Of a stretch of DNA of 43,668 nucleotides, positions 1 through 7,911 are shown piece by piece. Every line of letters begins with the position of its first letter. Position 1 is the stretch's first letter. A model generated the notes under the pieces. The model did not search any database and was not told the origin of the DNA. It worked only from the letters and a program-made list of their open reading frames with translations. The stretch comes from Saprospiraceae bacterium (GTDB lineage Bacteria > Bacteroidota > Bacteroidia > Chitinophagales > Saprospiraceae): NCBI GenBank assembly GCA_020627825.1, contig JAHDGD010000004.1, forward strand, positions 39,102 to 82,769. The letters are read 5' to 3'. Made by a program: the position numbers and the translations under genes.

Positions 1-11
1 ACACAAAAAAA

Positions 12-572
12 TTAATGATCTAAAAAAATCAACTCACCTTCTGCATTAAAAGTCGCCGTCCGATGGCTTATATGAGTGTGTTTTGAAAGTTCTTCCTGAT
101 ATACAACGTCTGCTAAGTTAAATAAAGAAGTAGGGTGTCGACATGTCAATTCGTTGGACTGTTCTGTTCTTTTGAATGAATACATAAGCAGTGGATGTCC
201 TATCTTGTTTACTAATGTTTTATGAAAGTCTTCATGTACAATACGCATATGAACGTATCCTTTTTTGTTTAAACATGCAGGTGGTAAATTATGAGGATTG
301 TTAAACACCAATGTTAAAGGTCTGGTATTATAAACTAAAAATGTTTCTATTCTAGGATGAATTTTCTTAACATACTGCTTTAGCATTTGAACTGTAGATA
401 CTAAAACTGTTTTGGATTTATATAATATTTCGGGTTCAAGTTCAATAGTCTGTATTTCAAATTCTTTTTGAATGGTGCATAAAATGTCAATTGATGTTGA
501 AAATGGAAATAAAATAGATTTTCCATTAACTAAGTTAGCAGCACTTTCGCTTATTAATTTGTCATACTTCAT
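12..572 (-). CDS. Degenerate TsaC/Sua5/YrdC-like protein
   Basis: The middle and C-terminal parts follow the YrdC fold as found in Bacteroidota threonylcarbamoyl-AMP synthases. Residues 57-70 (LVSTVQMLKQYVKK), 84-91 (RPLTLVFN), 96-101 (LPPACL) and 108-112 (HMRIV) align by eye with the family segments for nucleotide and threonine binding. The usual N-terminal signature (PTDTxxGLGC) is replaced by PFSTSIDILC around residues 23-32. The KxR motif is not visible, and the STSANxSG stretch has become LLMYSFKRTEQS at 128-139. True family members use these residues for L-threonine/ATP chemistry in tRNA t6A synthesis, so this copy is probably not a normal TsaC. It may be a paralogue with another role. 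At 186 aa it is close to the normal domain length, so it is not simply truncated. It is divergent from the PKD protein and shares a 248-bp intergenic region with it. The family call is moderately secure; the function is unknown. Confidence 0.6.
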   Translation of the reverse strand: MKYDKLISESAANLVNGKSILFPFSTSIDILCTIQKEFEIQTIELEPEILYKSKTVLVSTVQMLKQYVKKIHPRIETFLVYNTRPLTLVFNNPHNLPPACLNKKGYVHMRIVHEDFHKTLVNKIGHPLLMYSFKRTEQSNELTCRHPTSLFNLADVVYQEELSKHTHISHRTATFNAEGELIFLDH

Positions 573-679
573 AGTAGGTTATTTATTCTATTAAGGTTTA
601 GTTTGCCTTTCGACCTGGAGCATATTATGTATGGTTTGAAACGTGGACAAATGATGAATATTATCTATAGGTAAAAATG

Positions 680-704
680 TTTTTTGGGCTTTAAGCCCAA
701 AAAA
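680..704. repeat. Palindrome copy 1 (intergenic)
   Basis: A perfect inverted repeat with 12-bp arms, six T then GGGCTT on the left and AAGCCC then six A on the right, around a single central T at 692. It lies between two divergent genes, just upstream of the -7 element of the PKD gene. It therefore cannot terminate either gene, and its T-stem-A polarity is the reverse of an intrinsic terminator. Confidence 0.9.
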
Positions 705-731
705 AATAATTACAATATGTCTTGCTTAAAA

Positions 732-739
732 TAGATTTG
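732..739 (+). promoter_or_regulatory. Promoter -7 element of the PKD/CHU_C gene
   Basis: TAGATTTG followed by C matches the Bacteroidota -7 consensus TAnnTTTG. No clear TTG is visible at the usual -33 spacing. It lies inside the longest possible reading frame of the downstream gene, which supports the start at 821 rather than a TTG at 722. Confidence 0.55.
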
Positions 740-820
740 CGAATTTTGTACCTTATAGGTAAACCAAAAAGATGCATTTTTAAGTTATATATAAGGATCA
801 TGCAATGTAATGCATTAATT

Positions 821-3094
821 ATGATGAAAAGGATTAAAATAACAATTGGGTTAGTCTGCCTTTTTTTATGTTCAGTACAAATAGGTTTTGCGCGTCATAT
901 CATAGGAGGTGAAGTGTACTATGATTGTTTAGGTATAGATAATTCTGGTACTGAAGACTTCGTAACATTTCGTATTACATTCAATATGTATCGTGATTGC
1001 TTTGGTGGAGGTGCTGATTTTGATTCTCCAGCAAGATTCGGATTATATAGAGGTTCCGGCGAAGACTGGATTTTCACAGAATTGTTTTCAGTTGTTCCAA
1101 ATCAAATATTTGATTTAGCAATTAATGATGATCCTTGTGTTGAAGAACCAAACAATGTATGTGTTGAACAAGCTATTTATGAATTTGATATTACAGTACC
1201 TATATTAGATGAATCCTATTTATTAGCATACCAAAGGTGCTGTCGAAATAATACAATTCTCAATATCGTAGATCCAGGTGAAACAGGAGCAGTATTTCAA
1301 GTAGAAATAAGCCCATTAGCTCAAGAGATTTGCAATGATTCTCCCACCTTTGATAATTTCCCACCTATAGTTGTTTGTGCGAATACACCGCTCGCTTTTG
1401 ATCATGCAGCAACGGATAATGAAGGCCATACTCTAGTGTATGAATTATGTACACCTTTAACTTCTGGTGGTACATTAGGTTCTAATGATAATCCGGGTGA
1501 CCCTGAATCTTGCGTAGGCGTTACTCCTAGTCCAATAAACTGTTTGCCTCTTTATGATGAAGTCATTTTTAAACAACCTAACTTTTCGGTAACAGAACCA
1601 ATGGGTACTGGGTCCAATACTACATTGAATAATTTCACTGGCTTGCTGACTACCACGCCACAATTTATAGGACAAAATGTGGTCGGTGTCTGTGTTCGAG
1701 AATTTTTAGATGGGCAACTTTTGAGCGAAGTAAGACGAGATTTTCAATTTAATGTTGCCGCTTGTCAAATTATTATTCAGGCAAATGTGGGGAACGATGA
1801 AGTCATTAAAGAACAAGAATTTTTGATTCGCTCATGTGGTGAATTTGACGTTCAGTTTGAAAATTTAAGTGAGGATAAAAATTTTATTGAAGAATATTTA
1901 TGGGAATTTAGTATCGGTGGAGAAGTTGTCACTTCCAATGAAGAAAATCCGAATATATCGTTTCCTGCAGTTGGAGATTATTTCGGACAATTAATAATAA
2001 ATCCAAATTCTACTGGTTGTCAGGATACAGCAAAACTTTTTATTGAAATAAGACCTGAAATTATCGCTGATTTTTCAGCAGTGTATGATACTTGTGTGGC
2101 AGGTGATGTTTCGTTTTTCGATGAATCGTTTACAGGGTCAGGAATTTTAACTAATTGGGAATACGATCTTAATCAAGAAGATACGGCGATCATAGCAGAT
2201 CCGTCTTACTTCTTTGAAGAACCTGGGTTAAAAGAAATTACTCTAAGAGTAGAAGATATTAATCAATGTGTGGATGATACTACTATTACACTGTCTTATT
2301 TTCCTATTCCAGGTGAAATTATAGTCGAACCCAGCTCATTTATAGGATGCTTGCCAGCATTCATTACATTTAATAATTTATCCACTCCTATAAGTGATGC
2401 GTATACAATATTATGGGATTTTGGCGATGGAAACCAAGATACAGTAATAAGTCCTACTCATTTATATGAAGACTTAGGAGAATTTTCTGTTCAGCTAGAT
2501 ATAACATCTCCTCTAGGATGTGAGACATCTGCTTTTTATCCGTTCCTGATTCAAACCCTTGAAAGTCCGGTAGCCGATTTTAGTTATACCCCAGACGAGG
2601 TCACCAGTAACAATCCTGTCGTTTCTATTTCAGATGAATCTCTTGATGCGATTTCTTGGCAGTATATCATAAATGATGAAGATTCTTTTTTTCAACCTAA
2701 TATAACATATGAATTTAGGGATACTGGAATTCAAGTGGTAGATCTTATTGTTTTACATCCTAGTGGATGTCCTGATACATTAAGGCAATTCATAGATGTC
2801 CAACCACTTTCTTCAGTTTTTATGCCGAATGCATTCTCTCCAAATGGAGACGGGAAAAATGATACATTTAAGCCGAAAGGTAACTTTTTTGGAGTTGAAG
2901 ACTATAGTTTAGCAATTTTTAATCGATGGGGTCAACAAGTTTTCTTTACAGAAGACCCCAATGATGGTTGGAATGGAAAGTTGAATAACTCAGGGAATGA
3001 TTCCCCAACAGGAGTTTATGTATATAAATTAAATTATATAGGTCCACGTAATAAAATTGTATCTGAAGAGGGATTTGCTACTATAGTAAGGTAA
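821..3094 (+). CDS. T9SS-exported PKD-repeat protein with CHU_C (gliding-type) C-terminus
   Basis: I start the gene at ATG 821 because the frame upstream (TTG at 722) encodes an unlikely 33-residue leader over the promoter. From 821 there is a good signal peptide: MMKRIK, a hydrophobic stretch, then cleavage near FA/RHIIGG. The first half is the HIIGGEVYYDCLG-type domain seen in many Bacteroidota surface proteins. About four immunoglobulin-like PKD-type repeats follow, with motifs such as WDFGDGN and ends such as SPLGC or SGCPDT. The last ~90 residues start at FMPNAFSPNGDGKNDTF and end in a short basic segment, which is the T9SS type B (CHU_C, gliding motility-associated) sorting domain. It is expected to cross the outer membrane by T9SS and act as a surface or extracellular protein, perhaps an adhesin. 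No enzyme motif is visible. Confidence 0.85.
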   Translation: MMKRIKITIGLVCLFLCSVQIGFARHIIGGEVYYDCLGIDNSGTEDFVTFRITFNMYRDCFGGGADFDSPARFGLYRGSGEDWIFTELFSVVPNQIFDLAINDDPCVEEPNNVCVEQAIYEFDITVPILDESYLLAYQRCCRNNTILNIVDPGETGAVFQVEISPLAQEICNDSPTFDNFPPIVVCANTPLAFDHAATDNEGHTLVYELCTPLTSGGTLGSNDNPGDPESCVGVTPSPINCLPLYDEVIFKQPNFSVTEPMGTGSNTTLNNFTGLLTTTPQFIGQNVVGVCVREFLDGQLLSEVRRDFQFNVAACQIIIQANVGNDEVIKEQEFLIRSCGEFDVQFENLSEDKNFIEEYLWEFSIGGEVVTSNEENPNISFPAVGDYFGQLIINPNSTGCQDTAKLFIEIRPEIIADFSAVYDTCVAGDVSFFDESFTGSGILTNWEYDLNQEDTAIIADPSYFFEEPGLKEITLRVEDINQCVDDTTITLSYFPIPGEIIVEPSSFIGCLPAFITFNNLSTPISDAYTILWDFGDGNQDTVISPTHLYEDLGEFSVQLDITSPLGCETSAFYPFLIQTLESPVADFSYTPDEVTSNNPVVSISDESLDAISWQYIINDEDSFFQPNITYEFRDTGIQVVDLIVLHPSGCPDTLRQFIDVQPLSSVFMPNAFSPNGDGKNDTFKPKGNFFGVEDYSLAIFNRWGQQVFFTEDPNDGWNGKLNNSGNDSPTGVYVYKLNYIGPRNKIVSEEGFATIVR

Positions 3095-3114
3095 ATAATT
3101 TTAGATTTTTCTTA

Positions 3115-3143
3115 TTGAAATACCAAAATATGTATTATCTTTG
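3115..3143 (+). promoter_or_regulatory. rplS promoter
   Basis: TATCTTTG at 3136-3143, followed by CGC, is a clean match to the -7 consensus TAnnTTTG. A TTG at 3115-3117 lies 18 bp upstream as the -33 element. This is one of the two best promoters in the window; the other is that of rpsP. Confidence 0.75.
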
Positions 3144-3159
3144 CGCTTCAAAAATTATT

Positions 3160-3178
3160 TGTACTGATTTTCGGTACA
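3160..3178 (+). promoter_or_regulatory. Small dyad in the rplS leader
   Basis: TGTAC at 3160-3164 and GTACA at 3174-3178 form a 5-bp stem around a 9-nt loop. It overlaps the decamer CTGATTTTCG (3164-3173), which recurs with one change (CTGATGTTCG) in the rpsP leader. The stem is weak by itself. It is recorded because two ribosomal-protein leaders share the loop sequence. Confidence 0.35.
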
Positions 3179-3203
3179 TTTGAGCACAATAAAAAATATT
3201 CAA

Positions 3204-3557
3204 ATGGACGCTATCAAATTTGTTGAAGAGCAACTATCGCAGAAGACAGAATTGCCTGCATTTAGACCAGGTGATAATGTAGCTGTAAGTTATAAAATAC
3301 GTGAAGGAGAAAAAGAAAGAATTCAAGTATTTAGAGGAGATGTTTTACAAATCAATGGTTCAGGAGGATCAAAAACTTTCACTGTTCGTAAAATGAGCAA
3401 TGGTGTAGGTGTAGAAAGAATTTTTCCTTTTGAATCTCCTAATATTGACTCTGTTCAAGTTCTTAAAAGAGGTAAAGTAAGAAGAGCAAAATTATATTAT
3501 CTTAGAGGACTAGTTGGTAAAAAAGCTAGAATCAAAGAAAGAAAGTACTCTAAATAA
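3204..3557 (+). CDS. rplS: 50S ribosomal protein L19
   Basis: L19 sits at the 30S-50S interface of the ribosome. The sequence is recognisable throughout: [28 protein letters not shown], then a gap, [21 protein letters not shown], and the basic end [21 protein letters not shown] prefer ATG 3204, giving [11 protein letters not shown]. This matches the usual Bacteroidota L19 start, and a TTG at 3180 would add only eight residues. The length, about 117 aa, is normal. The gene stands alone between its own promoter at 3115-3143 and a strong intrinsic terminator at 3576-3605, so it is monocistronic. Confidence 0.95.
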   Translation: MDAIKFVEEQLSQKTELPAFRPGDNVAVSYKIREGEKERIQVFRGDVLQINGSGGSKTFTVRKMSNGVGVERIFPFESPNIDSVQVLKRGKVRRAKLYYLRGLVGKKARIKERKYSK

Positions 3558-3575
3558 TCTTTCTCAAAATTATAT

Positions 3576-3605
3576 AAGCCGAAAAGTCTACTTTTCGGCT
3601 TTTTT
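3576..3605 (+). terminator. Intrinsic terminator of rplS
   Basis: An 11-bp stem (AAGCCGAAAAG / CTTTTCGGCTT) with loop TCTA is followed by a run of T. It begins 18 bases after the rplS stop. Its A-side, stem, T-side order is the normal polarity and contrasts with the T-stem-A palindromes elsewhere in the window. Confidence 0.9.
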
Positions 3606-3773
3606 ATTTAAACTAGGTTTTCTGTATTTTTGATTCGTTTTAGTCAGATATTTTTTTATGAATCATTTTTCACGTTGAATAATCGTTCATAATGTTGAAA
3701 TTAGCCGATTTTAGTGGCTTATTTGTCCTAAACGATATACTTTTATTCCTTAAAATTCTTAAAATTTACGTCA

Positions 3774-4136
3774 GTGAAATATTCTACATATATTGTTTTA
3801 TTATGTTCTTTTCTTTTTATCGCTTGTGGTGAGGATGTTGTTGTTCAATCCGACAGTATAGAAGGTTTTTGGACAGTTAAAGAAGCAAAAAGAAATAGAA
3901 AAGTTACCTCAACACTTGATAAGTCATTTTTTGAATTTAGTGAAGGAAACTTAAAACATAATATAAACGGAGATACGATTTTGACGAAATATCAACTTGA
4001 AGGGAATAAAATCACAGTTGAAAATGATATAATAAAATCATTGGATATTAAATCTATAGGAGCTGATTCACTCGTACTCCATACAAAGATTAGTGATTTT
4101 AAGTTTGAATTTTTATTGAAAAAAGATAATGAATAA
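3774..4136 (+). CDS. Small lipocalin-like lipoprotein
   Basis: The start is GTG 3774. A hydrophobic signal ends in the lipobox LFIAC at about residues 14-18, so the mature protein should be lipidated at that Cys and membrane-anchored. The remaining ~100 residues alternate short strands (SIEGFWTVKEAKR, FFEFSEGN, YQLEGNKITVE, DSLVLHT). This fits the lipocalin-like lipoprotein domain common in Bacteroidota, though no single residue proves it. It overlaps the next gene by 8 bp, which suggests translational coupling and a role with the GWxTD protein and TonB receptor. A possible -7 element (TATTTTTG, 3625-3632) lies about 140 bp upstream, giving a long leader in which I see nothing else. Confidence 0.7.
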   Translation: MKYSTYIVLLCSFLFIACGEDVVVQSDSIEGFWTVKEAKRNRKVTSTLDKSFFEFSEGNLKHNINGDTILTKYQLEGNKITVENDIIKSLDIKSIGADSLVLHTKISDFKFEFLLKKDNE

Positions 4137-5583
4137 TAAGTATGTTTTTCTTTTAGGCTTCTTTTTCTTTTGCCATTCAACATTGTATGGGAAGATTGAT
4201 GCAGATGTCAATATTGTAACTTATTATCAAGATGATCAGCCATTCATAGAAGTAAATATTCATATAGTTGGGTCTAGTGTAACACAGAAAAAACTGGAAC
4301 AAGCTTATGTTGAATCTAGAGCAAATGTGCTTATTACCATTGAAAAGGACAATGAGATTTTAGATTTTAGAAAGTATGCTCTTGTTTCTCCCAAGGCTCC
4401 GAGTGCATCGGATTTTATAGATCTTAAAAGGTTTACGCTTCAGCCTGGACAATATACTGTTAATATCGAATTAACTGACCAACTCGATATATCAAATACA
4501 TTAAAAAAGACGATTAATCTTGATATTTCACCTCGTGATAAAGAAGTTTTTTCTTCTGCTACTCAATTGCTTTATGATGCGCAGGCGTCTGAAAATCAAG
4601 ACAATCCTTTTTATAAGTATGGGTATGTTTTGCTGCCTACAGCCTACAATTTTTTTCATCAAGGAATTGATAAGCTGATTGTTTTTGAAGAAATCTATGG
4701 CTTACAATTTTTGAATGAATCCTCCTTAGCTGCAAAAATATCGATCATCAATACGGATAAATCGGATGCAGAGCCAACCAATAAATTTAAAAGGTTAAAA
4801 ATCGATAACAAAGTAGTGATTTTAGAATCATTCGATATTTCTGAAATGAAAAGTGGTAATTATAAACTTATGGTTGAAATTATCAATAAAACAAATGATG
4901 TTTTGCATACAAGTACAACTTATTTCCAAAGAAGTAATCCTTCATATGATGCAAAATTATTGTACTCAGAAGGTATAGAAATTGATGACACCTTTGTAGG
5001 CAAATTATCTAATGAAGAATTGGAATATAATCTTAAAGCTTTAGCTCCATTACTTCCACAATCAGAAATTACTGTTTTAAATGTGCTTTTATCTGAAGAA
5101 AATATAAAAGGGCAAAAATTCTTTTTATTTAACTATTGGAATCGATATAATCCTGTAAAACCAGAAGAGTCTTTTAATCATTTCTTGAAAATAGCAAAAG
5201 CTGTTGATGTAAAGTTTTATTCAACAGTAGGACGTGGTTTTGAAACAGATAGAGGCTATATTTTTCTAAAATATGGAAGGCCTGATAATGTAATTTCTGT
5301 TGAAAATGAACCATCGGCACCTCCATATGAAATATGGTTTTATGATAAATTAGACTTAACGGGTGAAACCAATATGAAATTCCTTTTTTACAATCCTAGT
5401 TTGGGAGGGAATGATTTCCAATTGTTGCATTCTACATCAAGATTTGAGGTTCAAAATAGACAATGGGAACTTGAATTGTATAGAGATGCTCCCAATGATA
5501 TTGATGGAAATCCAGTTGATGCAACATCAGTTGTTGATAATGTCAACAGAAGAGCAAGAGAATATTTCGAAGATAACAATTAA
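4129..5583 (+). CDS. GWxTD domain-containing exported protein
   Basis: A signal peptide (MNNKYVFLLGFFFF...LYG) begins at ATG 4129, which overlaps the end of the lipoprotein gene. The C-terminal third carries the GWxTD-family block: GRGFETDRGYIFLKYGRPDN, then PYEIWFYD, then KFLFYNP. Here the signature Trp is Phe (GFETD). The family is widespread in Bacteroidota and related phyla and is presumed periplasmic. Its biochemical role is not established. The first ~250 residues are beta-rich, with no motif I recognise. Its place between a lipoprotein and a TonB receptor suggests an envelope uptake or assembly unit. The next gene starts 15 bp downstream. Confidence 0.8.
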   Translation: MNNKYVFLLGFFFFCHSTLYGKIDADVNIVTYYQDDQPFIEVNIHIVGSSVTQKKLEQAYVESRANVLITIEKDNEILDFRKYALVSPKAPSASDFIDLKRFTLQPGQYTVNIELTDQLDISNTLKKTINLDISPRDKEVFSSATQLLYDAQASENQDNPFYKYGYVLLPTAYNFFHQGIDKLIVFEEIYGLQFLNESSLAAKISIINTDKSDAEPTNKFKRLKIDNKVVILESFDISEMKSGNYKLMVEIINKTNDVLHTSTTYFQRSNPSYDAKLLYSEGIEIDDTFVGKLSNEELEYNLKALAPLLPQSEITVLNVLLSEENIKGQKFFLFNYWNRYNPVKPEESFNHFLKIAKAVDVKFYSTVGRGFETDRGYIFLKYGRPDNVISVENEPSAPPYEIWFYDKLDLTGETNMKFLFYNPSLGGNDFQLLHSTSRFEVQNRQWELELYRDAPNDIDGNPVDATSVVDNVNRRAREYFEDNN

Positions 5584-5598
5584 CGCAACTACTAATAA

Positions 5599-7911
5599 GT
5601 GAAGAATAAATTTATGACAACAACTGTACGAACTACCTTTTTAAGTATTGTACTATTTATTGTAGCTATATCAGTTGCAAATGGACAAGGGAGTGTAAGA
5701 GGGTCTGTTTATGATGCAAATTCAGGAGATCCAGTAGGATTTTGCAATGTTTTTCTAGAAAATACTAATTTCGGTGTAACGACAAATGTTGATGGGTTTT
5801 ATACAATAAGTAAAGTGCCAGCCGGAACTTATACCTTGATGGCGACTTTCATTGGATATGACACAGCTCGTGTTGAAATCATGATCAATGATAATGATGT
5901 CATTACGAAGCAATTATTTATAGGTGAGGCAGGTTTGCAGATAGGGGAGGTTTCTATTTCTGCAGAGCGAGAAATCTCTCGTAATGAAGTGAAAATTAGT
6001 GAGTTGAGCATTAGTCCTCAACAAATTACTATGTTACCATCTACTGGAGGTGAACCGGATATAGTACAATATTTACAGGTTATCCCAGGTGTTATTTCAA
6101 CAGGAGATGCGGGTGGACAAATTTTCATAAGAGGAGGATCACCTGTTCAGAACAAAATATTAATGGATGGATTAACTATTTTTAATCCTTTTCACAGTAT
6201 AGGTTTCTTTTCTACATTCGAAACCGATGCCATAAGAAATGTAGATGTATTGACTGGAGGATTCAATGCGGATCATGGCGGAAGAATCTCGGCAATCGTT
6301 GAAATCAACACAAAAGATGGTGATAAGAAAAAGCTAAGCGGAGCGCTATCGGCAAGTCCTTTCATGGCCAAAGCCTTTATAGAAGGACCACTTGTAAAAC
6401 AAACAGAATTTGGAGGATCAACTTCGTTTATGTTTTCACACAAACGTTCGTATATTAATCAAACAGGAGCTTTTATATATCCATATGCAGCTTTGAGTGA
6501 CTCGATTGGCCTTCCATATTCATTGAATGACACATATGGAAAAATCAGCTTTATCAATAAAAACGGTTCGCATCTTTCATTATTTGGATTCAATTATCTT
6601 GATCAATTTCGAAATCCTGCTGTCGCCTCTATAGGTTGGCAAAATCTTGGAGGAGGGGCAAACTTTAGATTATTACTCGATAATAGTGACCTTGTGTTGA
6701 ACGGATTAGTAGGCTATACAAGCTATGACATTTCATTCTCGCAAGATAATGGGGGAGACCCTAGATTTAGTAGTGTTGGTAATTTTATAGGACGATTTGA
6801 TTTCGATTATTATATTCCAAATGGATCTTTTACATATGGAGTTGAAGTCAATATTTTAAATACAGATTTTGATTTTACGAATCCCTTTGGTTTAACGATA
6901 AAGACGGGTCAAAGTTCTCCAGATATTGCTGGTTTTGGAAAATTGAGGTATAAGCTAGGCAGATTAATTATTGAACCAGGATTCAGAGGTATTTTTTATG
7001 CAGCATTGTCAGAATTTTCTCCTGAGCCAAGGCTAGGGATTAAATTTAATATTACTGACAATCTTAGATTTAAGGCAGCAGCCGGAGTATATAGTCAAAA
7101 TCTACTTGCTACATCCAACGAACAGGATGTTATTGCTTTATTCAATGGATTCTTAACCTCCCCAGAAGATCAAATCTTAAACTTAGGATCACCTTCAGAA
7201 AGAACAACTTCCAATTTGCAAAGGGCGCGCCATTTAGTAGGAGGTTTTGAAGTAGATATCATGCGTAATTTTTCGATCAACATTGAATCATATTATAAAA
7301 GGTTCGACCAATTGATCGTAGTAAATCGTAATAAAATTGAACCAACAACACCAAATTATGCATCTGAAAATGGGAATGCATTCGGTGGTGATATTACACT
7401 AAAGTATCAATTGCCGAATTTGTATTTATGGGGAACATATGCATTGGGGTATGTTAATCGTTTTGATGGTGAACAGATTTTTCCTACAATTTTCGATCGT
7501 CGTCACAACATCAATTTATTGGCAAATTATCAATTTGGAGGAGATAAATCATGGGAATTAGGAGCAAGATGGAATTTTGGAACTGGTTTTCCTTTTACAC
7601 AAACCGTGGCATTCTATGATTTGATTAATTTTGAAGATGGGGTTGAAACAGATATAGTTACTGAAAATCCTGATAATGTAGGTGTGCTTTTTAGTAATAC
7701 TAGAAACGGAGGAAGATTGCCAAGTTACCATAGACTTGATCTTTCTTTGATTAAAACAATTGAATTTGGAAATGCAGGCCAGCTTGAAATAAACACTTCT
7801 ATTACCAATTCTTACAATCGCGGGAATATATTTTACTTTGATCGAATTAGTTATGAACGTGTTAATCAATTACCTATCTTACCTAGTGTTAGCTTAAAAT
7901 ATAGTTTCTAA
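5599..7911 (+). CDS. TonB-dependent receptor with CarboxypepD_reg-like N-terminal domain
   Basis: The start is GTG 5599; an ATG at 5614 is an equally possible choice. The order is: signal peptide ending SVANGQ; a carboxypeptidase-regulatory-like domain (SVRGSVYDANSGDPVGFCNV to about residue 105); a plug domain with VQYLQVIPGV, GGQIFIRGGSPVQNKILMDG and FNADHGGRISAIVEI; and then a beta-barrel ending in the aromatic SLKYSF. It should sit in the outer membrane and import an unknown ligand using TonB energy. No SusD lipoprotein is next to it, so it is not a standard polysaccharide-utilisation SusCD pair. Its stop codon overlaps the ATG of the deiminase gene (TAATG), which indicates coupled expression. 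Confidence 0.9.
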   Translation: MKNKFMTTTVRTTFLSIVLFIVAISVANGQGSVRGSVYDANSGDPVGFCNVFLENTNFGVTTNVDGFYTISKVPAGTYTLMATFIGYDTARVEIMINDNDVITKQLFIGEAGLQIGEVSISAEREISRNEVKISELSISPQQITMLPSTGGEPDIVQYLQVIPGVISTGDAGGQIFIRGGSPVQNKILMDGLTIFNPFHSIGFFSTFETDAIRNVDVLTGGFNADHGGRISAIVEINTKDGDKKKLSGALSASPFMAKAFIEGPLVKQTEFGGSTSFMFSHKRSYINQTGAFIYPYAALSDSIGLPYSLNDTYGKISFINKNGSHLSLFGFNYLDQFRNPAVASIGWQNLGGGANFRLLLDNSDLVLNGLVGYTSYDISFSQDNGGDPRFSSVGNFIGRFDFDYYIPNGSFTYGVEVNILNTDFDFTNPFGLTIKTGQSSPDIAGFGKLRYKLGRLIIEPGFRGIFYAALSEFSPEPRLGIKFNITDNLRFKAAAGVYSQNLLATSNEQDVIALFNGFLTSPEDQILNLGSPSERTTSNLQRARHLVGGFEVDIMRNFSINIESYYKRFDQLIVVNRNKIEPTTPNYASENGNAFGGDITLKYQLPNLYLWGTYALGYVNRFDGEQIFPTIFDRRHNINLLANYQFGGDKSWELGARWNFGTGFPFTQTVAFYDLINFEDGVETDIVTENPDNVGVLFSNTRNGGRLPSYHRLDLSLIKTIEFGNAGQLEINTSITNSYNRGNIFYFDRISYERVNQLPILPSVSLKYSF

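Noticed and set aside
722-820. N-terminal extension of the PKD protein from a TTG start
   Set aside because: It would include the -7 promoter element and push the signal peptide 33 residues inward.
1475-1675. Antisense open frame inside the PKD gene and similar short frames elsewhere
   Set aside because: These are shadows of real genes. They lack start signals, family motifs and independent promoters.
7300-7320. tRNA-like GGTTCGA motif
   Set aside because: It lies inside the TonB receptor frame with no cloverleaf around it.
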